Source: Dyadobacter alkalitolerans DSM 23607
GTDB taxonomy: Bacteria; Bacteroidota; Bacteroidia; Cytophagales; Spirosomataceae
Length of the DNA: 64,000 bases
NCBI RefSeq assembly: GCF_000428845.1
Contig: NZ_AUAS01000002.1
Location: forward strand, 496,001-560,000
Direction of reading: 5' to 3'
Position numbers and translations under genes: made by a program
Part shown: piece after piece, positions 28,562 through 38,314 of the stretch
Position numbering within the stretch: the first letter of the stretch is position 1
How the letters are laid out: every line of letters starts with the position of its first letter
The notes under the pieces: generated by a model
The model's database searches: none
Told to the model about the DNA's origin: nothing
The model's input: only the letters and a program-made list of their open reading frames with translations

Positions 28562-29896
28562 TTATTTCACACCAACTTGTACATTGGTTTTCGAGGTGCC
28601 GTGATCAATTACAACCTGATAAGTGTAATGATCCGGAAGCATTACCGTTTGCTGTTTCTGGCCGGACAATGGGAATTGGAGGATCGGGACGGCTTGTTTT
28701 TGCTCCGCATCCAACTCACTTTTAATGTAAACCTGAAATAGGTCGCCGGCTTTGTAATTTGTTTTGGAAAGGTCTACCGTGATTTCCTTTTGATATCCGG
28801 TCGCCAACCAGTCGGCATACCCGTTCGTATATTTTGTTCTGGGAAAAACAACCTGCAGATCGATCTGTTCTTGCCGGTAATTGGAAAGAAATGCACCTTG
28901 CGTATTCTTATCCAGGATTATCGATGGCGTAGTGATCTTAAATTGTTTGTGTGCGGCGCTGTAAAACTTGTTCTCCTGATCCCCGGTAAACCGTTCGCCC
29001 ATGCCGACCAGGTCAATCGATAGCGGATCAATGCCGGAAACGTTTTTGAATTGTTCTGCCATTTTAATCCATTTATCATCCTACTTTTTTACAATATGCG
29101 CATATCCTGCTGCAACCAGGATCTTCGCTTTGGGATTGTTTTGCATAAACTTAAAAAGGTTGTCAGCCGAGACCTTTTCTCGCTGATTTGCGCAAACAAA
29201 TGGCTCGGTCGATTCGCAGGTGGCGGTGTCATTGTCATAAGCGGCAATTGTAAAACCAAGCTTTTTGGCCTCTCTCAGCATTGCTCCAAAGGCCGGCTCC
29301 CTGGTATAGGTGCCGGTATTCTGGATCGGATATCCCCGCTCATTCAGCTGCGTGTCCTGATTCTCGAAATATGCTTCTACAAACAAAGTCCGAAATCCAA
29401 GGTCATAAAAATCTTTCAGTAAAGTGCGGATAAAAGCGCGGTGCTGCGGGCGATGGTGCGCTTCATTAAACATAACGACCTGCCTGTCGGCGCACCTTTT
29501 TTTAATGACCGCATTGGCAGGTTCAATCACAAAGTTCTCAGGGAATAAATAACTTTCCGGCTGTTTCTTCGAACTCAGTTGCGCCTCATATTTCAGTGCT
29601 CCCTTTATATCACCAGCATAAGATAAATAAGTCATCATCACCTGATTAAACATACTTTTCTCCATCGAATCTCTGTATGAACTTTCATATCGAAGAAGCA
29701 TATCCACCGCCTGTTTATAACCATGCACGCCAATCACAGAATCGGCAAAATTGAATAGCTCGTAAGCCTTAGGGACCTGACTTGAATCTAATGTTGATTG
29801 GAAGTTAACTGGCGCTTTCTCAATGTTAGGCTTATTACTTAATATAAAAGAGAAATTCGCCAGACATAGACAGATGATGTATACAGTAGATTTCAT
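28562..29896 (-). pseudogene. ChaN/erythromycin-esterase-like secreted protein interrupted by an in-frame TAG
   Basis: The frame runs from the ATG at 29896 (MKSTVYIICLCL, signal peptide) to a TAG at 29083-29081, then stays open in the same frame to 28562. Joined, it would be ~444 aa. The N-terminal ~110 residues are helical. The conserved part includes VVMFNEAHHRPQHRAF (a Glu-x-x-His motif), then LFVEAYFENQDTQ, and ends before the stop with VAAGYAHIVKK; directly after the stop comes DDKWIKMAEQFKNVSGIDP, which reads as a natural continuation. The motifs recall the EreA/ChaN-like superfamily. A single base change (GAG, CAG or AAG to TAG) explains the break. It may be dead, a sequencing error or read through. 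Confidence 0.75.
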
Positions 29897-30100
29897 ATAG
29901 CGTTTATTTATATATTTAAGAAAGAATAAATATATAGGATTTTTTAATCTAATATCAGACCGCAATAGATTTACAGACTTTTTATATTAAAGGCCGACTC
30001 ACAGCAAATCACGCAAGCGGCAAAAGATAAACGCCGATTTACCGTTTTTATATCAAATTGCGTGTCTGACTTCAAATTACCCATTCTACAAAACTTCGAC

Positions 30101-32368
30101 ATGATTGAATTTCAACCAGGCAAGTACAGACGCACGATCGTTAGGATCTGGAAAATTACCGGCATATCCACTGGCTTGGTCGTTTTTTTGATCCTTGCAG
30201 TTAGAGTTAATTTTTTGTGGCTTTTTGGCGGCATGCCGGATTTGAGCATGCTCGAAAATCCGCAGAGCGAACTCGCGTCGGAATTAATCTCGGAAGACGG
30301 TAAGTTACTGGGAAAGTATTTTTCCGAGAACCGGGTCCACATTGAATTTGATGAGCTTTCGCCGAATTTAATCCATGCGCTGATAGCCACAGAAGACGCT
30401 CGGTTCACCGATCACTCCGGCATAGACGGGCGTAGTATGCTGCGTGTGGCCAAGGGAATCGTAACAGGAAATGCCAGTTCTGGCGGTGGGAGTACAATTA
30501 CCCAGCAGGTTGCAAAAAATCTCTTTGAAACACGGTCGAAGAAATATCGGGGTGTTCTTGGTGGCGTGCCATTGGTCAGCACGGGGATTATGAAGACCAA
30601 AGAATGGCTGTTGGCAGTGATTTTGGAGCGTAAGTATACCAAGAATGAAATTATGATGATGTATCTCAACACGGTGTCATTCGGAAATAACACATATGGG
30701 ATTAAAGTTGCATCAAAAAGTTACTTTGGTAAAGAGCCGATTGATCTAACGGTGCCCGAGGCGGCCCTTCTGGTGGGAATGCTCCAAAACCCGTCTTTAC
30801 ACAACCCCCTAAGGCGACCCGAAAGTACGGCCAGACGCAGGAATGTGGTTATGTCTCAAATGGTAAAATATAACTACCTGGCTCCCGAAGATTACATTGC
30901 GTTTCAAGCAACGCCGCTAAGTCTCAAATTCAAACTGGATGGCCCCAATGCAGGTTCCGCTCCATATTTTCAGGAATCCATGCGTGGTTATCTGCAATCC
31001 TGGCTGACACTATACAATGAGGAACACGATACGGATCTGGATTTAAAAACCAGTGGTCTACGCATTTATACGTCTATTGATTCCCGTTTGCAAAAGCATA
31101 TGGAAGTAGCAGTGACCGATCACATGCGTGAGCAGCAGAGATTGTTCGATGCACATTGGAAAGGTCGCAATCCATGGGCTTATCCTAATGGCCGCGAAAT
31201 ACCCGGATTTATAGAAAAGACCGTCGAATCACTGCCTCAATTCATCGCCTTGAAACGCGAATTAGGGGAAGCAAAAGCCTGGGAGGCAATGCGCAAGCCA
31301 TATAAAATGCAGGTGTTTTCATACGAGGGAGAAAAGGAAATGTATATGAGTCCGATCGATTCGATCCGATATTACAAGCGTTTTCTGCACGCAGGAATGA
31401 TGTCAATGGATCCCCGGAACGGGCACATTAAGGCATGGGTTGGCGGAATTAATTTCAAATACTTCAAATATGACCACGTTAAGCAGGGCCGCAGGCAGCC
31501 CGGCTCAACTTTTAAGCCCTTTGTGTATGTTTCAGCACTACAAAAAAACTATCTAACTCCTTGCGATCGTATCACGGACCAGCCTGTTGAAGGAAACTGG
31601 AACCCGCCGTCCAGCCAATATACCTATCAGCCACTTACACTTCGCCAGGCCCTCGGACAATCCGTGAATTCGATTAGTGCCAACATTATCCAGATGGTCA
31701 AACCGAATGTCGTTGCCGATTATGCGCACAAACTGGGCATTACCAGCCAGCTCGATGAAGTGCCTTCACTTTGCCTGGGTATCAGTTCTGTTTCCGTGTA
31801 TGAAATGGTCAATGCGTACTGCTCGTTTGCCAATGGCGGCTACCGCACCGAGCCGCTCGCCATTTTACGCATTGAAGACAGGCACGGAAATGTTTTGCAA
31901 GACTTCCATCCGAAGCAAAACCAGGAGCTAAGCGATGTAATGGCCTATAATATGCTTTATCTGATGCGCGGCGCTGTCGAAGATCCGGGCGGAACCGCTG
32001 GCCGCCTTCGTTCTTATGGTATCACGGAAGGAAATGAAATTGCAGCCAAAACCGGTACAACACAGAATCATTCGGACGCATGGTTTATGGGTATGACACA
32101 AAATCTGGTCTCCGGTATTTGGGTAGGTGGCGAGAATATGCAGATTCATTTTAGAACCATGGATCTTGGCCAGGGAGGTCGCGCAGCATTACCGGCCTGG
32201 GGGCTTTACATGAAAAACGTTTACAACGACGGAACGCTGGGGCACTACAGGAAAGCGGCATTTACCAAACCCGATAATTTCACCGTTACTTGTGATGAAA
32301 TTCAAAAAGATTCCACTGAAACCTACACCCCACCCTCTATTTCCGAAGACGAAGGTGCTTTGTTTTAA
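30101..32368 (+). CDS. Penicillin-binding protein 1A (bifunctional transglycosylase/transpeptidase)
   Basis: 755 aa from the ATG at 30101 (MIEFQPGKYR); a GTG at 30062 would add 13 residues. One membrane helix lies near residues 18-45. The GT51 domain has the catalytic Glu98 in ATEDARFTDHSGID and the second motif GGGSTITQQVAKNLF. The transpeptidase domain shows all three penicillin-binding motifs: Ser469 in GSTFKPF, SVNS near 519, and KTGTTQNHS near 650. It polymerises and cross-links peptidoglycan on the periplasmic side. Full length for the family. Stand-alone gene, with convergent doxX remnant downstream. Confidence 0.95.
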   Translation: MIEFQPGKYRRTIVRIWKITGISTGLVVFLILAVRVNFLWLFGGMPDLSMLENPQSELASELISEDGKLLGKYFSENRVHIEFDELSPNLIHALIATEDARFTDHSGIDGRSMLRVAKGIVTGNASSGGGSTITQQVAKNLFETRSKKYRGVLGGVPLVSTGIMKTKEWLLAVILERKYTKNEIMMMYLNTVSFGNNTYGIKVASKSYFGKEPIDLTVPEAALLVGMLQNPSLHNPLRRPESTARRRNVVMSQMVKYNYLAPEDYIAFQATPLSLKFKLDGPNAGSAPYFQESMRGYLQSWLTLYNEEHDTDLDLKTSGLRIYTSIDSRLQKHMEVAVTDHMREQQRLFDAHWKGRNPWAYPNGREIPGFIEKTVESLPQFIALKRELGEAKAWEAMRKPYKMQVFSYEGEKEMYMSPIDSIRYYKRFLHAGMMSMDPRNGHIKAWVGGINFKYFKYDHVKQGRRQPGSTFKPFVYVSALQKNYLTPCDRITDQPVEGNWNPPSSQYTYQPLTLRQALGQSVNSISANIIQMVKPNVVADYAHKLGITSQLDEVPSLCLGISSVSVYEMVNAYCSFANGGYRTEPLAILRIEDRHGNVLQDFHPKQNQELSDVMAYNMLYLMRGAVEDPGGTAGRLRSYGITEGNEIAAKTGTTQNHSDAWFMGMTQNLVSGIWVGGENMQIHFRTMDLGQGGRAALPAWGLYMKNVYNDGTLGHYRKAAFTKPDNFTVTCDEIQKDSTETYTPPSISEDEGALF

Positions 32369-32390
32369 ATAGGTCAATAAAAACTCAACC

Positions 32391-32726
32391 CTATGCCCGT
32401 TTCATCACGTATTTCCAAAGAAGTATCACCCCCGCAGCTACCAACATTACCACGAAATTGATCCCAAGTTGTGAAGTTTCTCCTCTTGAAACATGAAAAA
32501 TAATTGCGCTGATCATTAACAGGATAATGCCGTAGCAGGTGTAAATGGTCAGGGCTGGCCATATGCGTAGTAACCGTGGAAAGATGATGCCGATTCCTGC
32601 CAGGGTGTCCGCGATTCCTGCAATTATTACAAGCATAGGGTTGTCTGCTGTCCAGGGCCACATTCTGGAGAGTTGCTCAGCGGGTGTAAAAAGTTTGACA
32701 TACCCGGCCCATAAGAATGCCCACTG
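32391..32726 (-). pseudogene. 5'-truncated DoxX family membrane protein
   Basis: The first ATG gives 90 aa (MWPWTADNPMLV...), but homology starts further upstream: the frame before that ATG reads QQWAFLWAGYVKLFTPAEQL, the N-terminal helix of DoxX proteins, which runs into MWPWT. DoxX proteins are usually 120-140 aa with four helices; this copy has the last three plus part of the first, but its own start region is gone. The frame meets a stop (TGA, 32741-32739) where hxlR sequence begins on the other strand. It may still express the 90-aa form. See the paired hxlR remnant. Confidence 0.75.
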
Positions 32727-32827
32727 TTGAATATACCATCACCGATCACGGCAGATCGCTTGAAAATGTATTGGAAGGTTTGCATTACTGGGGCTTAAAG
32801 CACCGCGCTATGGTGATAGAACAATAA
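32717..32827 (+). pseudogene. 3' remnant of an HxlR-family regulator gene
   Basis: Only 36 codons (ATG at 32717 to TAA at 32827). They read TVEYTITDHGRSLENVLEGL then HYWGLKH, the last strand and helix of HxlR winged-helix regulators (family pattern VEYsLTexGxsLxpvLxxLxxWG). The N-terminal ~75 residues, including the DNA-reading helix, are missing. The remnant abuts the equally truncated start of doxX on the opposite strand, as expected if one deletion removed the divergent promoter region between hxlR and doxX. Confidence 0.7.
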
Positions 32828-32914
32828 GCTACCGCCATACAAAGTTATTGTACACAAGCAACGTTTTAATTCTCATTAGGGGTCTAAGGGATACAAAGCA
32901 AAACAACATGCTTG

Positions 32915-34096
32915 ATGCACCTTACTACTCCTGCTATTTCTATGGTTTCAGGCCGACGGTCCAATCCATGGAATACTTATAAAATTGTTTGTGTCCTATG
33001 GTTATTGATCATTGCGACCACTTTCCCCAAATACCTGGAAATCCTCACAGATCCTGCTCCTTCAACTACTTATGCCTATTATTTTGAGAAGATAAAGCAT
33101 CCTTTCTCTGTGATAAAATCGGTAAATGAGAAGGATCATGCTTCAAAATTAGCGTTCAGGCTCACGGTACCGCTCCTGGCGAAAGGTTTTGGCATTGCCG
33201 CGAATGGACCTGGCAAGGACATAGTCTGGCTTTATATTTTTCAATCCCTGCTGCTTTATCCGTTTCTAATTATGTTAGCCGAGCTTGTATTCCGGTTTAC
33301 CGATGAATTGCAGGGATGGATCTTCGTTATTGCATGCTCATTTACTTACCTCTGCAAAGCCTTTTTCTGGGATTATGATTTTTGGTTTGATGGCTATGCC
33401 TATTTTTTCATGCTGGCGGGCCTTTATTGCCGCAATCCGTATTTGGTTTTTGTGATGTTAAATCTGGCTTGTTGGACAGATGAGCGGGCGGTAATAGCAT
33501 TGCCTGGCATACTCCTGTTTCACCTGCTGCAAGAAGCCAGATTTGAAATACCGAAAAAACTGGGTGACCTTTTCAAGCATATGCGCAGCCTCAGGCCTAT
33601 TGCCACATTAGCTGCCGGAATCGTCTATGTTGTAATACGCCTTTTCGTTTCAGGCTATTTGAGTCTGAGCACTCCATATGGACAGGAAGCCGGCGTTAGT
33701 CTGGTTATGATACCCTATCAATTGGCGCACAGATTAATCGGAGTCTTCCTGACATTTGAAGGACTTTGGATAATGGTTTGCTTTGCAATTTATTTCTTAA
33801 TTAAAGCAAAAAACACCATTGCTTTCGTCATTATCTTTTTACTATTATCACAAATAATCGTTGCTTATAGCGTGTTCGATATTACAAGAAGCCTAACGTA
33901 TTCATTTCCATTAGTAATTGTATGCTTCGCAATATTTACTAAATACAATTTTGGTGAAAACATAAATAGTTTAACGATTGCGAGCGCATTATGCCTGTTT
34001 ACACCAACCCAATTTTTAATTTTTTTCCCTAGACAAATCCCCATGACCGTTTTTTCCTGTCATGAATTGTTTACAATCCTGAAAAGCACATTATAA
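32915..34096 (+). CDS. Polytopic membrane protein, unknown (possible GT-C-like glycosyltransferase)
   Basis: 393 aa from the ATG at 32915; a TTG precedes it directly. About nine to ten membrane helices cover the sequence, for example KIVCVLWLLIIATTFPKYL, then WIFVIACSFTYLCKAFFWDY and NTIAFVIIFLLLSQIIVAYS. The loop after the first helix is large and carries charged residues, and WDYDFWFDGYAYFFML is rich in aspartate and aromatics, as in GT-C enzymes. Nothing identifies a donor or acceptor, so function is open. AT content rises towards the 3' end. Stand-alone between the doxX/hxlR scar and a convergent aldolase gene. Confidence 0.65.
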   Translation: MHLTTPAISMVSGRRSNPWNTYKIVCVLWLLIIATTFPKYLEILTDPAPSTTYAYYFEKIKHPFSVIKSVNEKDHASKLAFRLTVPLLAKGFGIAANGPGKDIVWLYIFQSLLLYPFLIMLAELVFRFTDELQGWIFVIACSFTYLCKAFFWDYDFWFDGYAYFFMLAGLYCRNPYLVFVMLNLACWTDERAVIALPGILLFHLLQEARFEIPKKLGDLFKHMRSLRPIATLAAGIVYVVIRLFVSGYLSLSTPYGQEAGVSLVMIPYQLAHRLIGVFLTFEGLWIMVCFAIYFLIKAKNTIAFVIIFLLLSQIIVAYSVFDITRSLTYSFPLVIVCFAIFTKYNFGENINSLTIASALCLFTPTQFLIFFPRQIPMTVFSCHELFTILKSTL

Positions 34097-34185
34097 CAAT
34101 TGATTCAGTTTAATAAATGAATACATTATCCTGGTAAGGCACGCTGCATTGCTATCCAACATGAATAGTAACGGATGAATTGATT

Positions 34186-35079
34186 TCAATCGAATAAAAT
34201 TTTGGTTTGATCGAGGATTTCACCCAGTTCAGCGGTTTCCGGGACAGTAAGCGGTTGAAGCGGCGCGCGCAGCTGGCCACCGTCCTCGCCCGTGAGCGTC
34301 AACCCAGCCTGAATGGCGCGCGGCAGGCCTTTGGCCACGATGAAGCGCAACAGATCCAGCTGCTGTAAAAACAAATGCCGGGCAGAAGCCAGATCATTGG
34401 CCAGGATTGCCTCATACAAACTTAAATTCAACTCCGGGATCAGATTCGGGGCTGCGGTACACCAGCCTTCGGCCCCGGCTGCAAATGCTGCCAATGCCAA
34501 TGGGTTTGATCCATTGTAAAACGCGACCTCATCCCCCAGTTCCCTTTTCAGCAAATGCATCCGCTGCACATCGCCGGTGCTTTCTTTGATCATAGTCACA
34601 TTGTCTATTTCTAAAAGCCTTTTCAACAAAGCAGGCGACATGTCGATCCCGCCGGTAGCGGGGTTATTATAAGCCATAATGGGGATCGAAATGCTGGATG
34701 CGACTTTGTCGTAGTGTTTTACAATCTCGTCATCGGTCAGCTTCCAGTAACTCATCGGGATGATCATTACAGCCGTTGCACCCGCTTTTTCGGCGAATTT
34801 TGCATGGTAAACGGTGCGTTCGGTCGTCAGGTTCGACACACCTACCAGCGTAGGCACGCGTCCTGCGACCTGCCGGATTGTGGCTTCCGTAATGGATTCT
34901 TTTTCCTGGTCTGTCAGATACGGCAGCACACCGGTGCTGCCCAGCGGCGCGATCCCGTGTGAACCGCTGGTAACCAGTCGCTCCACCAGCTTTTTGAACA
35001 GACTAAGATCCACGCGCTCATTCTCGTCGAAAGGCGTGATAGGATACGCAATAATACCATTAAATGGAACATTCTTCAT
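34186..35079 (-). CDS. Dihydrodipicolinate synthase (DapA) family aldolase
   Basis: 297 aa TIM barrel. Schiff-base Lys165 lies in TMIKESTGD and the proton-relay Tyr137 in IPIMAYNNP; the G-S-T-G pyruvate loop is seen in GIAPLGSTGVLPYL. The family covers lysine-pathway DapA, N-acetylneuraminate lyase, and sugar-acid or hydroxyproline aldolases. The neighbours (cupin, secreted protein, MocR-type regulator) suggest a catabolic aldolase rather than lysine biosynthesis. It follows the cupin gene by 65 bp on the same strand and is probably co-transcribed. Confidence 0.88.
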   Translation of the reverse strand: MKNVPFNGIIAYPITPFDENERVDLSLFKKLVERLVTSGSHGIAPLGSTGVLPYLTDQEKESITEATIRQVAGRVPTLVGVSNLTTERTVYHAKFAEKAGATAVMIIPMSYWKLTDDEIVKHYDKVASSISIPIMAYNNPATGGIDMSPALLKRLLEIDNVTMIKESTGDVQRMHLLKRELGDEVAFYNGSNPLALAAFAAGAEGWCTAAPNLIPELNLSLYEAILANDLASARHLFLQQLDLLRFIVAKGLPRAIQAGLTLTGEDGGQLRAPLQPLTVPETAELGEILDQTKILFD

Positions 35080-35144
35080 TGAATTTGGAAGTTAAAAGTG
35101 AGAAGCCTTCCGGATGAAAGACCCGGAAGGGCTTCGTGAAAATG

Positions 35145-35642
35145 TTAGAGGTCTCTGCCTTCTTCTTCGCGCAGGGCCACGCCCAGGTTTTGCAGTTGGG
35201 GTGCGTTTTCGCAGGCAATGTATTTGGCGGGCTCAGCATCACTCATGTTTTGGTGCCGGTGCCAGGCCCAGGAAGGAATGTAGACGGCATCGCCCTTCTC
35301 CCATTCCACTTTTTCACCCTCTATTTCGGTAAAACCCTTTCCTTCCAGTACATATAAAACCGTCTCGTATGTATGCCGGTGCCTGTTGGTAAGCTGTCCC
35401 GGCAATAGCCCGCCAATGGTCATGCTGACGTTCTTGCTCGGCAGATCGACAAAGAAAACAGGGTGCTTACGCTCGGCCGAGAACTGGTTATGCTCGCCTG
35501 CATGCTCTACGTTTTTGTGGATCAGATAAGCAGGTTTCCGGTAATGCGGACGGGCAAAAGTCTGGTGGAAATCTTTGGAGCTAAATGGGGTTTGCTGCTC
35601 CACTTGTGCCGCAACTGCGGGTTCTATTTCTGGTGTAGTCAT
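35145..35642 (-). CDS. Cupin-domain protein
   Basis: 165 aa. The cupin barrel is in the second half: LTNRHRHTYETVLYVLEG supplies the H-x-H and Glu metal ligands, and GDAVYIPSWAWHRHQN supplies the second His motif. The first ~60 residues form an extension with PHYRKPAYLIHKN. Single-domain cupins bind metal and act as dioxygenases, isomerases or sensors; the reaction is not known. It precedes the DapA-family gene, and its start lies 39 bp after the true end of the frameshifted secreted protein gene. Confidence 0.85.
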   Translation of the reverse strand: MTTPEIEPAVAAQVEQQTPFSSKDFHQTFARPHYRKPAYLIHKNVEHAGEHNQFSAERKHPVFFVDLPSKNVSMTIGGLLPGQLTNRHRHTYETVLYVLEGKGFTEIEGEKVEWEKGDAVYIPSWAWHRHQNMSDAEPAKYIACENAPQLQNLGVALREEEGRDL

Positions 35643-35681
35643 GATTGAAAGCTTTATAGTTAATTACTTATAATTCAGTCC

Positions 35682-36163
35682 CTATTTCACTTTGTAAGGC
35701 AGGGTAAGCTTGCCTGACAGTACACTATATACGTTGTAAACACCCAGCATCGGTTTGTCCATCAACATGCCGCCTTCCGGGGCCGACACTTGCATATAGC
35801 ACTTCCGTCTGCATTTTCATCCCAAAGCGGGCTATCGTCAAAATCTGGGTGCGACGTGAGCGCCAGCGCCACAATGCCTTCGGTGGGACTGAAACCGATA
35901 TCCTCGGCCTTTAATGTGGTTGGAAATACGTAGCCCAAAACCGGCGCCATATCCAGCTTTCCTACGGCTGTGGGAACTGTCTTTCCGGCTTTTCCCTCTA
36001 CAATAATTTCGAATTCCAGCGAGCCGTATTTTTTGTTATGGATAACCTGCGCTGATTTGATTTTGAAATCTTTCGACTCTTCAAATTTCTTACAATGCTC
36101 GCAAGCGGATGCAGCCGTGAATGTAAATAAGGCCGCGAGGGTGAAAATGATTGACTTAGTCAT
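35682..36163 (-). pseudogene. Secreted protein of unknown family, broken by a one-base frameshift
   Basis: Signal peptide MTKSIIFTLAALFTFTAASA is followed by a CEHCKK motif and a beta-rich domain. In the first frame the protein reaches HPDFDDSPLWDENADG, then runs into an unlikely basic stretch and stops at 35762. In the next frame, from about 35806, the sequence reads KCYMQVSAPEGGMLMDKPML and continues GVYNVYSVLSGKLTLPYKVK to a TAG at 35682. Adding one base in the GACGGAAGTGC region (about 35801-35808) gives one 160-aa protein. Likely the first gene of the unit with the cupin and aldolase. Function unknown. Could be a real mutation or a sequencing error. Confidence 0.7.
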
Positions 36164-36399
36164 TTTGTTGTGATATTAATTGCTCTGGCATCATTGCCGA
36201 TCCAAACTTAGTAAGGAGTGTGAACGATGCTGGCTGGACCATTTCCATTTAAATATACTGGACTACCCGCGCTGCGCACGAGCTGCTGACATTTGCAGTC
36301 CAGGCTGTGATAGCAATCGTCACTTGCTTTTATCGCAACGAATCTATTATATTCCTGGCCTGCCGAACTTATATCATTGTCACAAAAACAACTAGTCCA

Positions 36400-37818
36400 A
36401 TGCTGCGACCCTGGAAGCTGGAAATCCGCATCGATCCTGATGCTCCAAAAGCGATTTACCTGCAAATCGCCGATGCGATCATTATGGACATTCAGCGCGG
36501 CAGATTGAAAATTGGCGAAGCACTGCCGGGAAGCAGGATTCTGGCTGAAATGCTGGGGGTGAACCGCAACACGATCGTGGAGGCGCTCAACGTGCTGCTC
36601 AATGAGGAGTGGATCGTTTCAAAAGAGCGGAAAGGCACATTTGTAGCCGAAACGCTCCCTGTTTTTGCAAAACAACGAAAAGTGGAAATCACCACAACCA
36701 ATGACAATGCTTGCAAGAAACACTTCCGGATCATTTTCGATGACGGCTATCCAGATAGCAAAATTGCGCCCGTAAATGAACTGGCGCGAGCCTATCGCCA
36801 GATCTTCAACCGGAATGCGCGGTGGCAGATGATGGGATACGGAAATGAATTTGGCAACCACGACTTCATTGAAGCCATTGTGCAAATGCTTAACCACCAG
36901 CGTGGTATGAAAGTCGGCAAGCATGCGCTGTGCGTTACCCGCGGCAGCCAGATGGCCATGTATCTGGCTGCGCAATGTTTATGTAAAAAAGGTGATCTCG
37001 TAATGGTAGAGAGTCCCGGCTATCAGCCTGCGTGGAGAGCGTTTGAAAATGCGGGTGCCGAACTGTTGCCTGTAAGCGTTGACCAGGAAGGGCTGATAAT
37101 CACGGACGTGATCGCGCATCTGAAAGCGCACCGGCGCGTGAAAGCAATTTACATTACGCCGCACCATCAATATCCGACTACCGTAACGCTGAGCCTGCAA
37201 CGCCGGCTCGAACTGATCCGCCTTTCCAACGAACACGGTTTCACCATCATTGAAGATGATTATGACAACGAATTCCACTTCGGCTACCGGCCCGTCCTGC
37301 CCGTTTGCAGCTTTGCCGAACTCCAAAATTACGTTTACATCGGAACAATGAGCAAGGTGGTTGCCCCTGCGCTGCGCATTGGTTACCTCGCCGCCAGCGA
37401 TCCCGCATTGATGGAGAAAATCGGTACGCTGCGAAAAATCATCGACGTACAAGGCGACGGCATCATGGAGCAGGCTGTGCTGCAACTCATCCAGGACGGG
37501 ACTATTAAAAGGCACATCAAAAAAGCCACAGGCCATTATCGCTCCAAAAGGGACTACACCCTCTCGCTGCTAAACACTTATATGAAAGAAAAGGCAGATT
37601 ACATCGTCCCCGAAGGCGGCCTGGCATTCTGGATCCAGCCCAAGCGAATGCTTAACTGGCCGGAAATCAGCCAAAAAATGGCCCACAGCGGCATCAAAAT
37701 CCTGGCACCGGATCATTTTGGAAGTGATCCGTCGATCAATGGGATCAGGCTGGGATATGGTTCGTTGTCAGAGAAAGATTTGAAAGAAGGGATCGCGCTT
37801 TTGTCGGTTTATTTTTAG
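36400..37818 (+). CDS. MocR/PdxR-type regulator (GntR winged helix fused to aminotransferase)
   Basis: 472 aa from the ATG at 36400 (MLRPWKLEIRID); the longer open frame upstream has no family features. Residues ~10-75 are a GntR helix-turn-helix (IYLQIADAIIMDIQRGRL; GSRILAEMLGVNRNTIVEAL). Residues ~110-470 are a class I aminotransferase fold with the PLP lysine about residue 319 (GTMSKVVAPALRIGYL) and DDYDNEFHFGYRP. MocR proteins use PLP chemistry to sense a ligand, and are usually divergent from the genes they control. Here it is divergent from the secreted protein-cupin-aldolase unit, with 236 bp between. Confidence 0.92.
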   Translation: MLRPWKLEIRIDPDAPKAIYLQIADAIIMDIQRGRLKIGEALPGSRILAEMLGVNRNTIVEALNVLLNEEWIVSKERKGTFVAETLPVFAKQRKVEITTTNDNACKKHFRIIFDDGYPDSKIAPVNELARAYRQIFNRNARWQMMGYGNEFGNHDFIEAIVQMLNHQRGMKVGKHALCVTRGSQMAMYLAAQCLCKKGDLVMVESPGYQPAWRAFENAGAELLPVSVDQEGLIITDVIAHLKAHRRVKAIYITPHHQYPTTVTLSLQRRLELIRLSNEHGFTIIEDDYDNEFHFGYRPVLPVCSFAELQNYVYIGTMSKVVAPALRIGYLAASDPALMEKIGTLRKIIDVQGDGIMEQAVLQLIQDGTIKRHIKKATGHYRSKRDYTLSLLNTYMKEKADYIVPEGGLAFWIQPKRMLNWPEISQKMAHSGIKILAPDHFGSDPSINGIRLGYGSLSEKDLKEGIALLSVYF

Positions 37819-37915
37819 TGGGGGGCTGTGTTTCCTAAATCCAATAATCAGTATGCCGATTAAGACAAGGAACCAGTTCGTATTGTCTATATAATGATTA
37901 GTATAAAGCTAAATG

Positions 37916-38269
37916 TCAACTTAAATAGTTGCCATCAGCGTCAAATTTTTTTCGAAGATTATACTCGGTAATTGGGATAACTAAAATCGACAAAACGGCA
38001 AGCAAGGAACTGCACAGATAAAATGAAGTCATGCCGCCAACAAACAAATAAGAGCTAACAGTGAGCATACAAAAAATGATTGATACCCGAATTTGAATCC
38101 TCGCACTGTAGCGATTCGCTTCCCGCCATGTCTCTTCATTTTTCATGGATAAGGGCGTGCGGTATCCAACGAAGGGATTAATGCCGCCCGGTTTAACAAA
38201 CAGCACCAACATCAGCACAACCATACTGCATATCATAAATCCGATATGGCCTAATAGTATTATGTTCAT
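37916..38269 (-). CDS. SdpI/YhfL family membrane protein
   Basis: 117 aa from the ATG at 38269 (MNIILLGHIGFM). Three hydrophobic helices are present, with the family signature between the first and second: NPFVGYRTPLSMKNEETW followed by REANRYS. SdpI-family proteins include the immunity factor for the SdpC killing peptide in Bacillus; in Bacteroidota they are stand-alone membrane proteins of unknown role. No sdpC-like gene is seen nearby. Convergent with the MocR-type gene. Confidence 0.85.
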   Translation of the reverse strand: MNIILLGHIGFMICSMVVLMLVLFVKPGGINPFVGYRTPLSMKNEETWREANRYSARIQIRVSIIFCMLTVSSYLFVGGMTSFYLCSSLLAVLSILVIPITEYNLRKKFDADGNYLS

Positions 38270-38314
38270 AGTTATATTAGATGACAAGTGAAGATACACC
38301 AGCTATTCTATAAG

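Noticed and set aside
36979..37536. 185-aa frame opposite the MocR-type gene
   Set aside because: Antisense to the conserved aminotransferase domain.
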